From positions 1 to 64,000 of the forward strand of contig SFLH01000002.1 of the NCBI GenBank assembly GCA_004554585.1: DNA of 64,000 nt, written 5' to 3'. Shown here piece by piece: positions 1 through 8,730 of the stretch. The notes under the pieces are model-generated. The model saw only the letters and a list, made by a program, of their open reading frames with translations. It was not told the origin of the DNA and searched no databases. The position numbers were made by a program, and so were the translations under genes. This stretch comes from Clostridiales bacterium (lineage in GTDB: Bacteria > Bacillota > Clostridia > Oscillospirales > Oscillospiraceae). The first letter of the stretch is position 1. Each line of letters opens with the position of its first letter.

Positions 1-1
1 A

Positions 2-505
2 GCAGGCACTGCCTCCTTCACCGACGTGTCGGCAGACGCCTGGTATGCCGAGGCAGTGAATACCCTGGCCTCCCTGGGCATGATCCAGGGGGTGGAGGGT
101 AACCGCTTCCAGCCGGACCGCGCCATCACCCGGGCGGAGTTTACCGCCATCGCCATGCGCTTTACTAACGGAGAGACCACTGGCGAGAACCGTTTCTCCG
201 ATGTGAACCCGGACCAGTGGTTCTATGACGTGGTGGTGGGGGCCGTCCAATACGGCTGGATCAACGGCTACGAAGACGGCACCTTCCGGCCCGAGAGCAC
301 CATCAAGCGGGCAGAGGTGGCCGCCATCACCAACCGGATGCTGGCCCGGTCGGCGGACGAGGCCTACGTGGACGCCCACGCCAGCCAGCTGCGGCTGTTC
401 GCGGACGTTGCCAAGGACCACTGGGCCTACTACACCATCGTAGAGGCCAGCAACACCCACGATTACCAGACAAACCACGGCAACGAAACCTGGAAAGACG
501 CATAA
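2..505 (+). CDS. S-layer homology (SLH) domain protein, C-terminal part
   Basis: The reading frame is open from the left edge, so the gene starts before the window and only about 167 C-terminal residues are seen. It holds SLH repeats: one beginning FTDVSADAWYAEAV, a second beginning FSDVNPDQWFYDVV, and a shorter third beginning FADVAKDHWAYY. Each of the first two is followed by the usual G-x(n)-F-P-x-x-x-I-x-R-A-E pattern (ITRAEF, IKRAEV). SLH domains bind pyruvylated secondary cell-wall polymers and hold exported proteins at the cell surface. The SLH block is C-terminal here, so the missing N-terminal part carries the actual function. A strong terminator follows directly. Confidence 0.9.
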   Translation, partial: AGTASFTDVSADAWYAEAVNTLASLGMIQGVEGNRFQPDRAITRAEFTAIAMRFTNGETTGENRFSDVNPDQWFYDVVVGAVQYGWINGYEDGTFRPESTIKRAEVAAITNRMLARSADEAYVDAHASQLRLFADVAKDHWAYYTIVEASNTHDYQTNHGNETWKDA

Positions 506-515
506 GCACCCCCAT

Positions 516-557
516 AAAATTTCCCCGGAGAGCACCGCCTCTCCGGGGAAATTTTTT
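516..557 (+). terminator. Rho-independent terminator after SLH gene
   Basis: A stem of about 16 bp (arm beginning AAATTTCCCCGGAGAG) with a short loop is followed by a T-rich run. It lies 11 bases after the SLH stop codon. Confidence 0.88.
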
Positions 558-587
558 CTCTTATGCACAGGCATGCAGCCGGCTTTG

Positions 588-1475
588 TTACGTCTGGTCA
601 TCGCCCAAAGTCTCCAACAGGAAAGCCTTGAACTTCAAGGCACCGGGGGAGAGAGGAACGTCCTTTTTCCAGTAGAGCTTTTTTGTCAGTGAAAAGGGCG
701 CAAACTCTTGGATGGGAATGGCCACGGAGCAATGAGGGATCTCATTTTCTTGACTTCTCTGTGTAGTGATCAGGGTGTATCCGCCGCGTTCGAACATGCG
801 GTAGCGCAGGATGCTGTCCATTTCCATGGCATAGGTGGGGTGAAATCCGATCTCGTTGAGCATCCAGTCCACACGCTGCTGAAAGTAGTCTGGTTTGGTG
901 CGCATGAGAAAGATTTCGTCCTGAAACTCAAAAATGCTGCGGGGCGGTTCAGCCGATGCCAGAGGATGGTCTGGGGGCACAGCCACCACCATCTGTTCTT
1001 CAAAGAGCACGCAGGAGTCCAAGGTGCAGTTTTCGATTTCCTGACTGGTCATAATAAAGTCCAAGTCGGCTTGATCGAGAAGCTTGCCCTGGCGATCTGG
1101 GAGACGGTTGAGCTGACGAATGAGAACATCGGGATATTGTTCACGGAACTGGGAGACAAGGCCGATGTACAGAGCGGCGTCTGCGATGGAAAAGCTGACG
1201 CGATGCTGCTGCTGGTCTCGGGCAGCCTGGACCGCGCCAACTCCTTTTTGCAGGGAGGAGAAGACGTCCTCGACATAAGGAAGAAAAACCTTACCATATT
1301 CGTTGAGCTTCATGTTGCGGCCCACACGGTCGAACAACTGCACACCCAGCTCCTGCTCCAAGCTGCGAATTCCCGTGCTGATGGCAGACGGACTGACGTG
1401 GAGGTGTTCTCCCGTTTTCTGCACGTGCTGGGTGTCTGCCAGTGCGCGAAAGTATTCCAAGTGTAATAAGTTCAT
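588..1475 (-). CDS. LysR-family transcriptional regulator
   Basis: The 295-residue protein begins MNLLHLEYFRALADTQHV and has the typical N-terminal winged HTH (HVSPSAISTGIRSLEQELGVQLFDR), followed by a periplasmic-binding-protein-like effector domain over roughly residues 90-290. A longer in-frame ATG exists at 1562, but the GGGAGGG ribosome site lies just before the ATG at 1475, so I chose 1475. It lies downstream of, and on the same strand as, the catabolic operon 8051-1731, separated by 255 bases that contain a perfect inverted repeat. It is a likely regulator of that operon, but this is inferred from position only. Confidence 0.88.
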   Translation of the reverse strand: MNLLHLEYFRALADTQHVQKTGEHLHVSPSAISTGIRSLEQELGVQLFDRVGRNMKLNEYGKVFLPYVEDVFSSLQKGVGAVQAARDQQQHRVSFSIADAALYIGLVSQFREQYPDVLIRQLNRLPDRQGKLLDQADLDFIMTSQEIENCTLDSCVLFEEQMVVAVPPDHPLASAEPPRSIFEFQDEIFLMRTKPDYFQQRVDWMLNEIGFHPTYAMEMDSILRYRMFERGGYTLITTQRSQENEIPHCSVAIPIQEFAPFSLTKKLYWKKDVPLSPGALKFKAFLLETLGDDQT

Positions 1476-1674
1476 GCTCCCTTTCCCTCCCAATCTGATA
1501 CGCGGCGGCTCCTGTTGATTGGCTGGGCCGACGGACAATGGATTGTTTTCTATGGTATCCAAAATAAAGGCGGATATGAAAGAGACAGGAGAACGTTAAG
1601 GGGTGTGCACGCTTCGACAGCATGATAGCATATCGAAGGATTCTTTGTCCAATTTCTATGGGCGGCGGGGTAAG

Positions 1675-1720
1675 AGGATCAACGCAAGAGCACACACCGA
1701 GTCGCCCTTGCGTTGATCCT
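1675..1720. repeat. Perfect 14-bp inverted repeat between operon and LysR gene
   Basis: The arms AGGATCAACGCAAG (1675-1688) and CTTGCGTTGATCCT (1707-1720) are separated by 18 bases. No T-run follows on either strand, so a classical intrinsic terminator is not clear. It could be an operator, an RNA-stability hairpin at the operon's 3' end, or a weak terminator. Confidence 0.6.
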
Positions 1721-1730
1721 TGCCGTTATA

Positions 1731-3434
1731 TCATGATTCTTTTTTCACCCCGGCAAAGGCAATGGTGCGCGGAGAGGGGGTGTGCTGGTTGACATCCACG
1801 TTTAAAATGCCCATTTTTCGGCTGGCCTGGATGGCATCCAGAGCGGGGTGGAGCTCCTCCACCTGACGAATTCTCTGGCCCAGACCGTCCCAAAGCACGG
1901 CCATTTTTTCGTAGGGGAAGTCCTCGGGAAGCAGATTGATGGGGTGGTGCCCGTGCTCCGCCAAATACGACGGATACTTGAGCTCCTGGGAGAGCTTGAT
2001 CATTCCCCATGCGCCATCGTTGGCGATGACACAGACAAAGGGAACTTGGTAGCGCAGGAGGGTCTCCAGCTCCATGGGGTGGAACCCAAAACTGCCGTCT
2101 CCCGTAAAGCACAGCACGGGTTTTTTGTCCGCCGCCCAGGCGCCCAGGGCGAAGCCAGGCCCCATGCCGATGGTGCCGTTGATGCCAAAGCGAAGCATCT
2201 GTCCGGGATAATGGGCAAAGGTGTTGTATTGGGCCCACTGGGCGGTGTCGCCGCCGTCACAGACGATGTGCCAGTCTCTGCCGTGCTCCGCCAGCCACTG
2301 GCCCACTTCCCAGGTCATCCGGCCAATGTGCATGGGCTGGGTGGTATCGTCGGTGCGGGAGGCCAGGAAGGGAGCCATGGCCTCTTCGGTCAGGGTCCGG
2401 GCGCGAGCTACCCAATCCTCGTCCTGGCGGGCTGGCCGCAGGGCGGAAATTTCCTGGTACAGCTGCATGGCGCCGGTGCCGCAGGAGGCGACGATGCCGA
2501 TGTCTGCGTCCCGGTTCAGCCCGATCATTGCCCGATCTTCATGGATTTGGATTACCTTGGCTTGTCCGGCGAACAGGGGGGGCTGGCCTCGGTTGAGGTG
2601 GTTGTGGTTGAAGACCCCCAGCTCCAGGATCACGTCTGCCTCGGCGGCAGCTGCCTCCCCCAGGCGGAAGAGCTCGTTGGCCTCTTCATCGGCGAACAGG
2701 CCCCGGACGTAGGGCATGGAGGTGGTAAAAACAGGCATTTTCAAATAGTTGGCCAGTTTTTCTACAAAGGCACCGTGCTGGGTAGAGTAGCGGGCTGCCT
2801 CGCCCAAGACCATCACAGGACGCTTGGCCTGGGCCAGCAGGACGGCAGCTCGTTTCAGATAGTCCGGGTCGCCGTAGACACAGCAGGCGGTGCGGGAATT
2901 TTGGGGAAAGGACACGTCGGTTTCCTCCACTGCTTCCGCAGCCACGTTCACGGGGATCTCCAGATACACTGGACCTGGGGTGCCGGACAGGGCGGTGCGG
3001 AAAGCCTTGGAGACGTAGTCGGGCAGGCGCTGAGAGGTCAGGCAGCGTTTGGCGTCCTTGCACAGGGAGGCCATGCAGGCCAGGATGTTGATATCCTGGC
3101 AGGTGCCGCTGTCGAAGGTGGCCATGGCGGCCCCGCCGCCGATATGTATGATGGGGGTGCAGGCCTCCTTGGCTTCCCCCATGGCGGTAGCGGCGTTGGT
3201 GACGCCAGGTCCGGCGGTGGTGATGAGGACACCGGGCTTGCCGGTAACCCGGGCATAGGCATCGGCAGCAAACCCTGCCGTGTCCTCATGCCGCACCATA
3301 TAGACCTGGATGCCTTCCTCCCGGCAGCCATAGATGATGTTCATGATGTGACCGCCGGACAGGGCGAAGACGCACTCCACCCCTTCTTTCTTCAGCTGTT
3401 TTGCGACCAGTTGTCCACCAGTTAGCTTAGCCAT
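1731..3434 (-). CDS. Thiamine-diphosphate-dependent enzyme, acetolactate-synthase-like
   Basis: The 567-residue protein has the three-domain layout of the acetolactate synthase/oxalyl-CoA decarboxylase/benzoylformate decarboxylase superfamily. Visible features are the ThDP-activating Glu50 (VRHEDTAGFAADAYAR), the glycine-rich TTAGPGVTN segment and the ThDP/Mg motif starting GDGSFGF near residue 444 and ending in an ND pair. It probably decarboxylates a 2-keto acid or makes or breaks an acyloin-type C-C bond. True biosynthetic acetolactate synthase is less likely, because no small subunit is adjacent and the neighbours are catabolic. I chose the start at 3434 because of its AAGGAG site; a 14-codon upstream ATG lacks one. 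It is the last enzyme of the operon. Confidence 0.85.
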   Translation of the reverse strand: MAKLTGGQLVAKQLKKEGVECVFALSGGHIMNIIYGCREEGIQVYMVRHEDTAGFAADAYARVTGKPGVLITTAGPGVTNAATAMGEAKEACTPIIHIGGGAAMATFDSGTCQDINILACMASLCKDAKRCLTSQRLPDYVSKAFRTALSGTPGPVYLEIPVNVAAEAVEETDVSFPQNSRTACCVYGDPDYLKRAAVLLAQAKRPVMVLGEAARYSTQHGAFVEKLANYLKMPVFTTSMPYVRGLFADEEANELFRLGEAAAAEADVILELGVFNHNHLNRGQPPLFAGQAKVIQIHEDRAMIGLNRDADIGIVASCGTGAMQLYQEISALRPARQDEDWVARARTLTEEAMAPFLASRTDDTTQPMHIGRMTWEVGQWLAEHGRDWHIVCDGGDTAQWAQYNTFAHYPGQMLRFGINGTIGMGPGFALGAWAADKKPVLCFTGDGSFGFHPMELETLLRYQVPFVCVIANDGAWGMIKLSQELKYPSYLAEHGHHPINLLPEDFPYEKMAVLWDGLGQRIRQVEELHPALDAIQASRKMGILNVDVNQHTPSPRTIAFAGVKKES

Positions 3435-3472
3435 GATCTCACTCCTTTTTTGTTCTGACACGGGTTGTTGGG

Positions 3473-4531
3473 TCAATCAAAGCGGACGAACAACTCCTTG
3501 ATGTTCTCTTGGTGTATCGAGCGCTGGACGGCCTGTTCAAACTCACGGATGGAACTGCGGTGGGAGATGATCCGCATTGCTTTTTCCGCCGTTTCGCTGT
3601 TGCTGGTGATCCACTGCACAGCCTGCTCAAACAGGAAGCTGCCATAGGAGCCGACAATCCGTTTGGAACTGCGGACCATGCTGTCCAGGTCGAGGACTGT
3701 GGGGCTGGAGTAAATGCCAGCGCAGCACACGGTGCCTTTGCTGCGGACCAAGGAAAGGTTGGTCTGCAAAAGGGAGGGGACACCGGTGCACTCCAGGGCG
3801 ACCTCTGCCCCTTGGCCGTCGGTCAGAGCGCGGATCTCTTGGACGATATCGCAGTCTTCCACGATGAAGGTATAGTCTGCCCCCAGTTCTTTGGCCAGTG
3901 CCAGCCGCTGCTGGTCTTTTCTTGTGCCGTAGATGGCGATTCGCCCAGCACCCTGGGCACGAGCGGCCAGCAGGGCACACAGGCCGATGGTTCCAGGACC
4001 AGAGATGACCACGAAGTCTCCATAACCCAGCCCCGAGCGCAAAACGCAGCTGGCGCCTACCCCAAGAGGCTCGATGAGAGCGCCCTGCTCCCAGGTCATG
4101 GATGCTGGCATGTGGATCACTTGGTCTTCATGGATGGCACAGTATTCGGCAAAAGCACCGTTCTTAGTGATGCCGCTGGTGGCGCGATGGGTGCAGTTGT
4201 CAGGTTGGTGGTGTCGGCAGAACCAGCAGGTCCCGCAGGGGTGAGTGGGTCTGGCCAGAATGCGGTCACCTATGTTTACGGTGGTCACCTGTTTGCCCAC
4301 TTGGACCACCTGACCGGAGAATTCGTGGCCCAAGGTGAGAGGGAGGTAAGGTTTCTTATAGTGCATGCTCTCCTCCCATAGGTAGGTATGCACGTCACTG
4401 CCACACAGCCCTGCCGCCATGACCTTGACCAGGACTTCTTCCTCGCCGATCTCTGGCACGGGGACGTCCATCAAAACAGCGCCCACGTCGGGCTTGGCTT
4501 TCACCACAGCTTTCATCATTCGTTTCGTCAC
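3473..4531 (-). CDS. Zinc-dependent medium-chain alcohol/polyol dehydrogenase
   Basis: At 352 residues it has the length of sorbitol or threonine dehydrogenases. The catalytic zinc ligands are seen as Cys43 (GLCGSDVH) and His69-Glu70 (LGHEFSG). The structural zinc cysteines are Cys99, 102, 105 and 113 (CGTCWFC and DNC). The Rossmann segment is VVISGPGTIGLCALLAA, near residue 175. It should oxidise a secondary alcohol with NAD(P)+. The start is GTG at 4531, placed about ten bases after a GAGGTG site; an ATG at 4519 is possible. The gene ends 38 bases before the ThDP gene and belongs to the same operon. Confidence 0.88.
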   Translation of the reverse strand: MTKRMMKAVVKAKPDVGAVLMDVPVPEIGEEEVLVKVMAAGLCGSDVHTYLWEESMHYKKPYLPLTLGHEFSGQVVQVGKQVTTVNIGDRILARPTHPCGTCWFCRHHQPDNCTHRATSGITKNGAFAEYCAIHEDQVIHMPASMTWEQGALIEPLGVGASCVLRSGLGYGDFVVISGPGTIGLCALLAARAQGAGRIAIYGTRKDQQRLALAKELGADYTFIVEDCDIVQEIRALTDGQGAEVALECTGVPSLLQTNLSLVRSKGTVCCAGIYSSPTVLDLDSMVRSSKRIVGSYGSFLFEQAVQWITSNSETAEKAMRIISHRSSIREFEQAVQRSIHQENIKELFVRFD

Positions 4532-4592
4532 GGTTTTCTCACACCTCTTTATCTGTTGCCGCCTTTTGCGGAAAAGGGACAGGATCTTGCAC

Positions 4593-5558
4593 TCACTGGA
4601 AGAAATGCTTTGGGTTGTCCCGCAGCATGGCGGAGATGTCTTGTTTCTGGACGCCGGCGGCCTCCAGGACGGGCACGAAGACCTTGTTGATCAGCCCGTA
4701 GCTTTCCTGGCTGAGCCTGGGGTTTTTCTGGTAGACAAAGTCTTCCTTGAAAGTCTTCCAATCTTCCCACATGCCGAAGTAGATGCCCCAGTCGTGGCTG
4801 AGAAGAATGCGGCTGCCATAGCCGTCCTCAATCAGCTGAGCGATGTTTCGAGCCACATTCTCCAAAGAGTTTCTCGTGGCGTAAAAGGCCAGCCGGTCCA
4901 TACCAATGTAGCAGCCGGTGGACAGGACCCGTCGCAGGTAATCCAGATCATTGGAATCGCTGCAGTGACCGATGGTGACCCGGGCGGGGTCCACCCCGCA
5001 GGAGGCAAAGAGAGCCACAATGTCGGGCCCGTCGCCACTGCCTACGGCATGGTGACAAAAGATGGGCAGATCTGCCTCTGCTGCCACCCGGCCCACGGCG
5101 GTGAGGGTTTTGGTCAAGATGGGGGTGATGCCCAGGTGTTCCGTGGCTGCCTTCATGATGCCGGGCTTAATGCCGGTGCCGGCAATGCCCTCTCTAGCCT
5201 CATAGCTGAGCCATTCGTAGACGCGCTCAGGGTCCTGAAACGTCAGCCAGGGTTCTTCTTGGAAATAGAGGCCGCTAGAGGCGACGATGTGTACGGGCAC
5301 CTGCTCAGCCACGGCACGGATCAAGTGGATGTCCCGGCCCAGGTTAATGGGGGTACCGTCGCAGATGGTGTCCACGCCGGCTTGCTTGGCCTGCTTGAGC
5401 TTTGTCACCGCTTGGGCTACCACCGGCTCAAACTGGAAGAATTGTTCTCCCAGATTCATGCGCATGGACCAGTCGGCACAGCAGATGTGTTCGTGGATCA
5501 GGGTCTCGCCCAGCTGGTCGGCGGGGATGGGACCCATAACGGTGTTGACCATTCTCAT
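4593..5558 (-). CDS. Phosphotriesterase-family metal hydrolase (probable lactonase)
   Basis: This 321-residue TIM-barrel amidohydrolase carries the full binuclear metal set by eye: His22 and His24 (LIHEHI), Lys136 as the candidate carboxylated bridge (PGIMKAA), His169 (FCHHA), His198 (TIGHCSDSND) and Asp256 (LLSHDWG). Many bacterial members are lactonases acting on sugar lactones or homoserine lactones rather than on phosphotriesters. Placed between two dehydrogenases, a transporter and a ThDP enzyme, it most likely opens a lactone made by oxidation of the imported substrate. That role is inferred from context. A strong GGAGGAGG site precedes the ATG. Confidence 0.86.
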   Translation of the reverse strand: MRMVNTVMGPIPADQLGETLIHEHICCADWSMRMNLGEQFFQFEPVVAQAVTKLKQAKQAGVDTICDGTPINLGRDIHLIRAVAEQVPVHIVASSGLYFQEEPWLTFQDPERVYEWLSYEAREGIAGTGIKPGIMKAATEHLGITPILTKTLTAVGRVAAEADLPIFCHHAVGSGDGPDIVALFASCGVDPARVTIGHCSDSNDLDYLRRVLSTGCYIGMDRLAFYATRNSLENVARNIAQLIEDGYGSRILLSHDWGIYFGMWEDWKTFKEDFVYQKNPRLSQESYGLINKVFVPVLEAAGVQKQDISAMLRDNPKHFFQ

Positions 5559-5583
5559 GGAAAATCCTCCTCCTTTTCAGTTT

Positions 5584-5631
5584 CCCGTCCTGCCGGCGCC
5601 CACAGGGAGGGACAGGCACCGGCAGAACGGG
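5584..5631. repeat. Intergenic inverted repeat, 13-nt arms
   Basis: CCCGTCCTGCCGG (5584-5596) faces CCGGCAGAACGGG (5619-5631) with one mismatch. It lies in the 99-base gap between the symporter and hydrolase genes and could be an mRNA-processing or stability hairpin. Confidence 0.45.
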
Positions 5632-5657
5632 GAGCAGGTAAGTAAGCGTGGGGGGGA

Positions 5658-7154
5658 TCACTCGGTCTCCCCGGCGGCGATGGCGGCCTTCATCTCTTTC
5701 TTGGCCTGCCTGTACTTTTCATAGTTTTCCGAGGGACCGGCTTTGGTGGTCAGCAAGGTGCTCAGTACCAGGGCAATGACCGTACCACCGCCGGCAGCGT
5801 AGGAGATGGGAATGCCCAGTAGGTCCCCTTCCATGGCAAAGCCAGCCACCACCCAGATGGCGCAGATGGCGATGCCGGTGATCATGCCGGTGAACATGCA
5901 TTTCTCGTTGGGCCGTTTCCAGAGCAGGAAGAAGACCAGGCAGATGCCGCAGCTGGCCCAGACGGTGTAGGCGTTGGTGATGATGGAGACCAGGTCAGAG
6001 GAGAGCAGACCTAGCAGGTTGAAGCAGACGCCGGAGAAGACGATGACCACCCGGACGATGGTGAGTTTTTTCTTTTCGTCGATCTCCCGCTTGGCCACCA
6101 CGGGATAGATCTCGTTGACCAGGTTGCTGCTGATCATCATGATCATGCCGGGATAGGTGGACAGGGAGGAGGCCAGCACGCCGCAGCTGGCCAGGGCGGC
6201 CACCACGGGGCCGAACTTGGCGGCGATGCTGTACCAGGCGCTGGCGGGCTCCAGCTCAGGCCACAGATACATGCCGCAGGTGGCGATGATGGTCAGGGAG
6301 AGGAAGAAGATGGCCACCCAAACAGAGAGCATGATCTGGGCGTTGCGGGCCACTCTGGTGGACTTGGCACCCATGGTGCCCACAACGGAGAAGGCACTGA
6401 CCAGGCAGACGAAGGGCTGTACCATTACGGTGCCGATGATGTAGCCGATGGAGCGGTCGCCGTGGAAGAGGGAGAAGACCGAGGGGTCCAGGGTCTCTAC
6501 CACCTTGCCGTAGCCGCCGTCCAGGGCGCACAGGCAGCAGATGAGGATGGTGATGAAGGAGATGACCATGACGATGGTGTGCACCAGGTTCACCCGGGCA
6601 ATACCCTGCATGCCGCCCAGCAGAGCGATGCCGGTGAAGAGCACGATGGCGATGCCGGTCACCACGCCCTTGCTGATTCCTAGCAGGGGGGAGAGGATGC
6701 CCACCAGGACGTTCACGCCGGCGGCCAGGCCGCCGATGAAGGCCAGCAGGATCATCAGGGAGACGCAGAACTGGATGCGGGGGCTGAAGAAGACCTTAAA
6801 GACCTCCCCCAGGGAAGCCGCGCCGTATTTGTAAGCGGCGGCCCGGTAGAAGGGGATGAGTAGGATGATGGCGGTCCAGCCGATCCAGTAGGCGTAATAG
6901 GTCCACAGCCAGGAGATGCCGTGCTCGTAAATGGCGGAGACGTTGCCCACCATGTAGGCGCCGCCCACGATGTTGCCCACCATCAGGCCGAAGGTGGTCC
7001 AGAGACCCAGCTTGCCTTTGGCGGTGGTATACTCCTGGGATGTTCTGTTCTCCTGCTTTCTCTTGGCGCGGATCTCCAGTGCCAGCGCCAGAATCACGAT
7101 CCCAATGACATAGCCGATGATTAAGACCGTGGTGATGGTTGCGTTGGTATTCAC
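5658..7154 (-). CDS. Sodium:solute symporter (SSS family)
   Basis: The 498-residue integral membrane protein has about 13 hydrophobic segments and the SSS N-terminal pattern (a first TM helix, then FGLMVGNIVGGAYMVGN). It should couple uptake of an organic solute to Na+ entry in the cytoplasmic membrane. The substrate cannot be read from the sequence. The start is GTG at 7154 with AAAAGGAGG upstream. It is the second gene of the catabolic operon, so it probably imports the compound degraded by the neighbouring enzymes. Confidence 0.88.
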   Translation of the reverse strand: MNTNATITTVLIIGYVIGIVILALALEIRAKRKQENRTSQEYTTAKGKLGLWTTFGLMVGNIVGGAYMVGNVSAIYEHGISWLWTYYAYWIGWTAIILLIPFYRAAAYKYGAASLGEVFKVFFSPRIQFCVSLMILLAFIGGLAAGVNVLVGILSPLLGISKGVVTGIAIVLFTGIALLGGMQGIARVNLVHTIVMVISFITILICCLCALDGGYGKVVETLDPSVFSLFHGDRSIGYIIGTVMVQPFVCLVSAFSVVGTMGAKSTRVARNAQIMLSVWVAIFFLSLTIIATCGMYLWPELEPASAWYSIAAKFGPVVAALASCGVLASSLSTYPGMIMMISSNLVNEIYPVVAKREIDEKKKLTIVRVVIVFSGVCFNLLGLLSSDLVSIITNAYTVWASCGICLVFFLLWKRPNEKCMFTGMITGIAICAIWVVAGFAMEGDLLGIPISYAAGGGTVIALVLSTLLTTKAGPSENYEKYRQAKKEMKAAIAAGETE

Positions 7155-7187
7155 GAGGGTTCCTCCTTTTCAGGTGTTTTTTGCATC

Positions 7188-7208
7188 CCTGTCCAGAAAG
7201 GGGACAGG
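7188..7208. repeat. Small intergenic hairpin (CCTGTCC/GGACAGG)
   Basis: A perfect 7-bp inverted repeat with a 7-base loop lies in the 69-base gap between the SDR and symporter genes. It may tune relative expression within the operon. No T-run follows. Confidence 0.35.
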
Positions 7209-7223
7209 CCGGATGGGGGAAGG

Positions 7224-8051
7224 TCAGAGGTTCATCACCGTGCCGGAGTCCACGTTGAAGATCTGGCCGGTGATCTCTTTGGCTTCTTCTGCACAGAGAA
7301 AGGCTACGGTGTAGGCGCAGTCCTCCGGGCGCTGCAGGCGTCGGAAGACAGAGGAGCTTTCCGTCATGCGCTGGAGCACCTCCTCGCCGGTGGTACATCC
7401 CTGGAAACGGTCTGGGTAGAGTTCCCGCAGGGCCAGGGCTGTACCCGTGGAATAGATGTTGGTGTAGACCAGGCTGGGATTGAGGACGTTGACGTTGATG
7501 TTGTACGGCCCCAGCTCCTTGGCCAGACACAACGCATACTGGATGGAGGCAAGCTTGGTCACACAATAGACGGCCTTGACTGGGTCAGGGCGATAGGCCG
7601 CTGTGCTGGCGGTGATCACGATCTTGCCAAACTTTCGCTGCTTCATGGCGGGCAGGAAGGCCCGGGTGGTGCGGATGACTCCCACGGTGTTGATGTCGTA
7701 GAGCCGGAGCCACTCCTGATCAGGGGGCTTCTCGCAGGAACCCCGAGTGCCCAGAGCCTGCCCCACACCGGCGTTGCAGAAGAGGATATCCACCTTCCCG
7801 TCAAACGCCTGCAGGATCTGTTTGGCGGCGGAATCCACCTGCTCGCCCTTGGATAGGTCCGCCCGATAGCTTTTGATTTCTCCAGGCAGGCCAATTCCTT
7901 TTTCCTCGGTTTCCTGAGCCGGATCCCGGTCGATCACAGCCACCTGTGCGCCGGCTTTGGCAAATTCCAGGGCGGCGGCCTGGCCGATCCCGGAGGCACC
8001 GCCTGTGACAACCACGTGATACCCCTGGAACTGAAACTGAATGTTCCCCAT
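7224..8051 (-). CDS. Short-chain dehydrogenase/reductase (SDR)
   Basis: The 275-residue classical SDR has TGGASGIG near residue 17 for NAD(P) binding, CNAGVG near residue 90, a catalytic Ser in ITASTAA and the YCVTK (Y-x3-K) active site. Acidic IDRD at the end of beta-2 suggests NAD+ rather than NADP+ preference. It is the first gene of the minus-strand operon, with an AAAAGGAGG site in front of the ATG. It likely carries out one of the two oxidations, with the zinc dehydrogenase doing the other. Confidence 0.88.
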   Translation of the reverse strand: MGNIQFQFQGYHVVVTGGASGIGQAAALEFAKAGAQVAVIDRDPAQETEEKGIGLPGEIKSYRADLSKGEQVDSAAKQILQAFDGKVDILFCNAGVGQALGTRGSCEKPPDQEWLRLYDINTVGVIRTTRAFLPAMKQRKFGKIVITASTAAYRPDPVKAVYCVTKLASIQYALCLAKELGPYNINVNVLNPSLVYTNIYSTGTALALRELYPDRFQGCTTGEEVLQRMTESSSVFRRLQRPEDCAYTVAFLCAEEAKEITGQIFNVDSGTVMNL

Positions 8052-8166
8052 GGTAGATCCTCCTTTTCTCTTGGTTTTGGGGAAATGGAGTGGGAAGGTG
8101 CGTTTTTTGAGCTCACCACCTTTGCGTCAGAATTGCCGGAATTGGGTTTGTTTTTGGTGTATTTAC

Positions 8167-8195
8167 ATGATAGCACGGGGGAAATTGGGCGTCAT
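8167..8195 (-). promoter_or_regulatory. Candidate promoter of the catabolic operon
   Basis: Read on the minus strand: -35 ATGACG (8195-8190), a 17-base spacer ending in TGC, and -10 TATCAT (8172-8167), so it also has an extended -10. It lies about 115 bases upstream of the SDR start. Confidence 0.5.
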
Positions 8196-8520
8196 TTCAA
8201 ATACATGCACAAACCGTTTGGGTTTTTGGGATGATTTTTGCTGCTCTGCAAGAAGGATATTTTTGTGTTGCCTTCCATGTTTTATCCCGCTTGCCTGTTT
8301 TTTTAAAACAGTGTCTTTGTGCGTTTCAAGCGGCGCTATGCTTTGCAGACGCTGCATGGCAGTAATCCATGGTAGTGTCTGCAAACCAAAGTGAAAAAAA
8401 TTCAGGATACGGCCGCTCCCATGGTGTTCTTGGGAGAAAGTTTGGAACGGTGGCTTTTTGTGGGCCGGCACGAAAATACAAGTGAATGGAGGAGGCAGCC
8501 AAGACAAGGCGTTGGCAGCA

Positions 8521-8567
8521 AAGCAGCCCCCGCTTTTCGATGTTTTTTCGAAAAGCGGGGGCTGCTT
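8521..8567. repeat. Perfect 20-bp inverted repeat (possible bidirectional terminator)
   Basis: The arm AAGCAGCCCCCGCTTTTCGA (8521-8540) is exactly mirrored at 8548-8567 across a 7-base loop. No strong T-run follows on either strand, so termination is plausible but not certain. It separates the divergent catabolic operon and lipoprotein gene. Confidence 0.6.
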
Positions 8568-8730
8568 GTGTTGAATTTTGCGCAAAAGAAGGCGAATTTT
8601 TCGCAGCCAGTTCACAACGACAGAATTATCATTAAACTGGAACCGTTGTTCCCGAAAAAGGGGAACGGAGCACCGCGCGGGTGTCGAACCCGGTTGGTTA
8701 CCGTCAAGATAAGGGGGGCCATGTTATTTT

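Larger units (their letters stand above)
8052..8730. other. 679-base intergenic region
   Basis: I see no convincing gene here. It contains the operon promoter candidate and AT-rich leader on the minus strand, a large hairpin at 8521-8567 and a smaller GTTCCC/GGGGAAC hairpin near 8645-8670. Open frames in this stretch have no family resemblance and lack ribosome sites. Confidence 0.6.

Noticed and set aside
1731..3434. Assignment of the ThDP enzyme as IolD (inositol pathway) or as biosynthetic IlvB.
   Set aside because: No other iol genes or ilvN/ilvC neighbours are present, and IolD is longer than this protein. Only the superfamily can be supported.
8163..8615. A 150-codon minus-strand frame in the large intergenic region.
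   Set aside because: No ribosome site, no recognisable motif, and it runs through the perfect hairpin at 8521-8567.
8683..8698. A T-arm-like sequence CGGGTGTCGAACCCGG suggesting a tRNA fragment.
   Set aside because: The loop is five bases, not seven, and no acceptor, D or anticodon arms fit around it.
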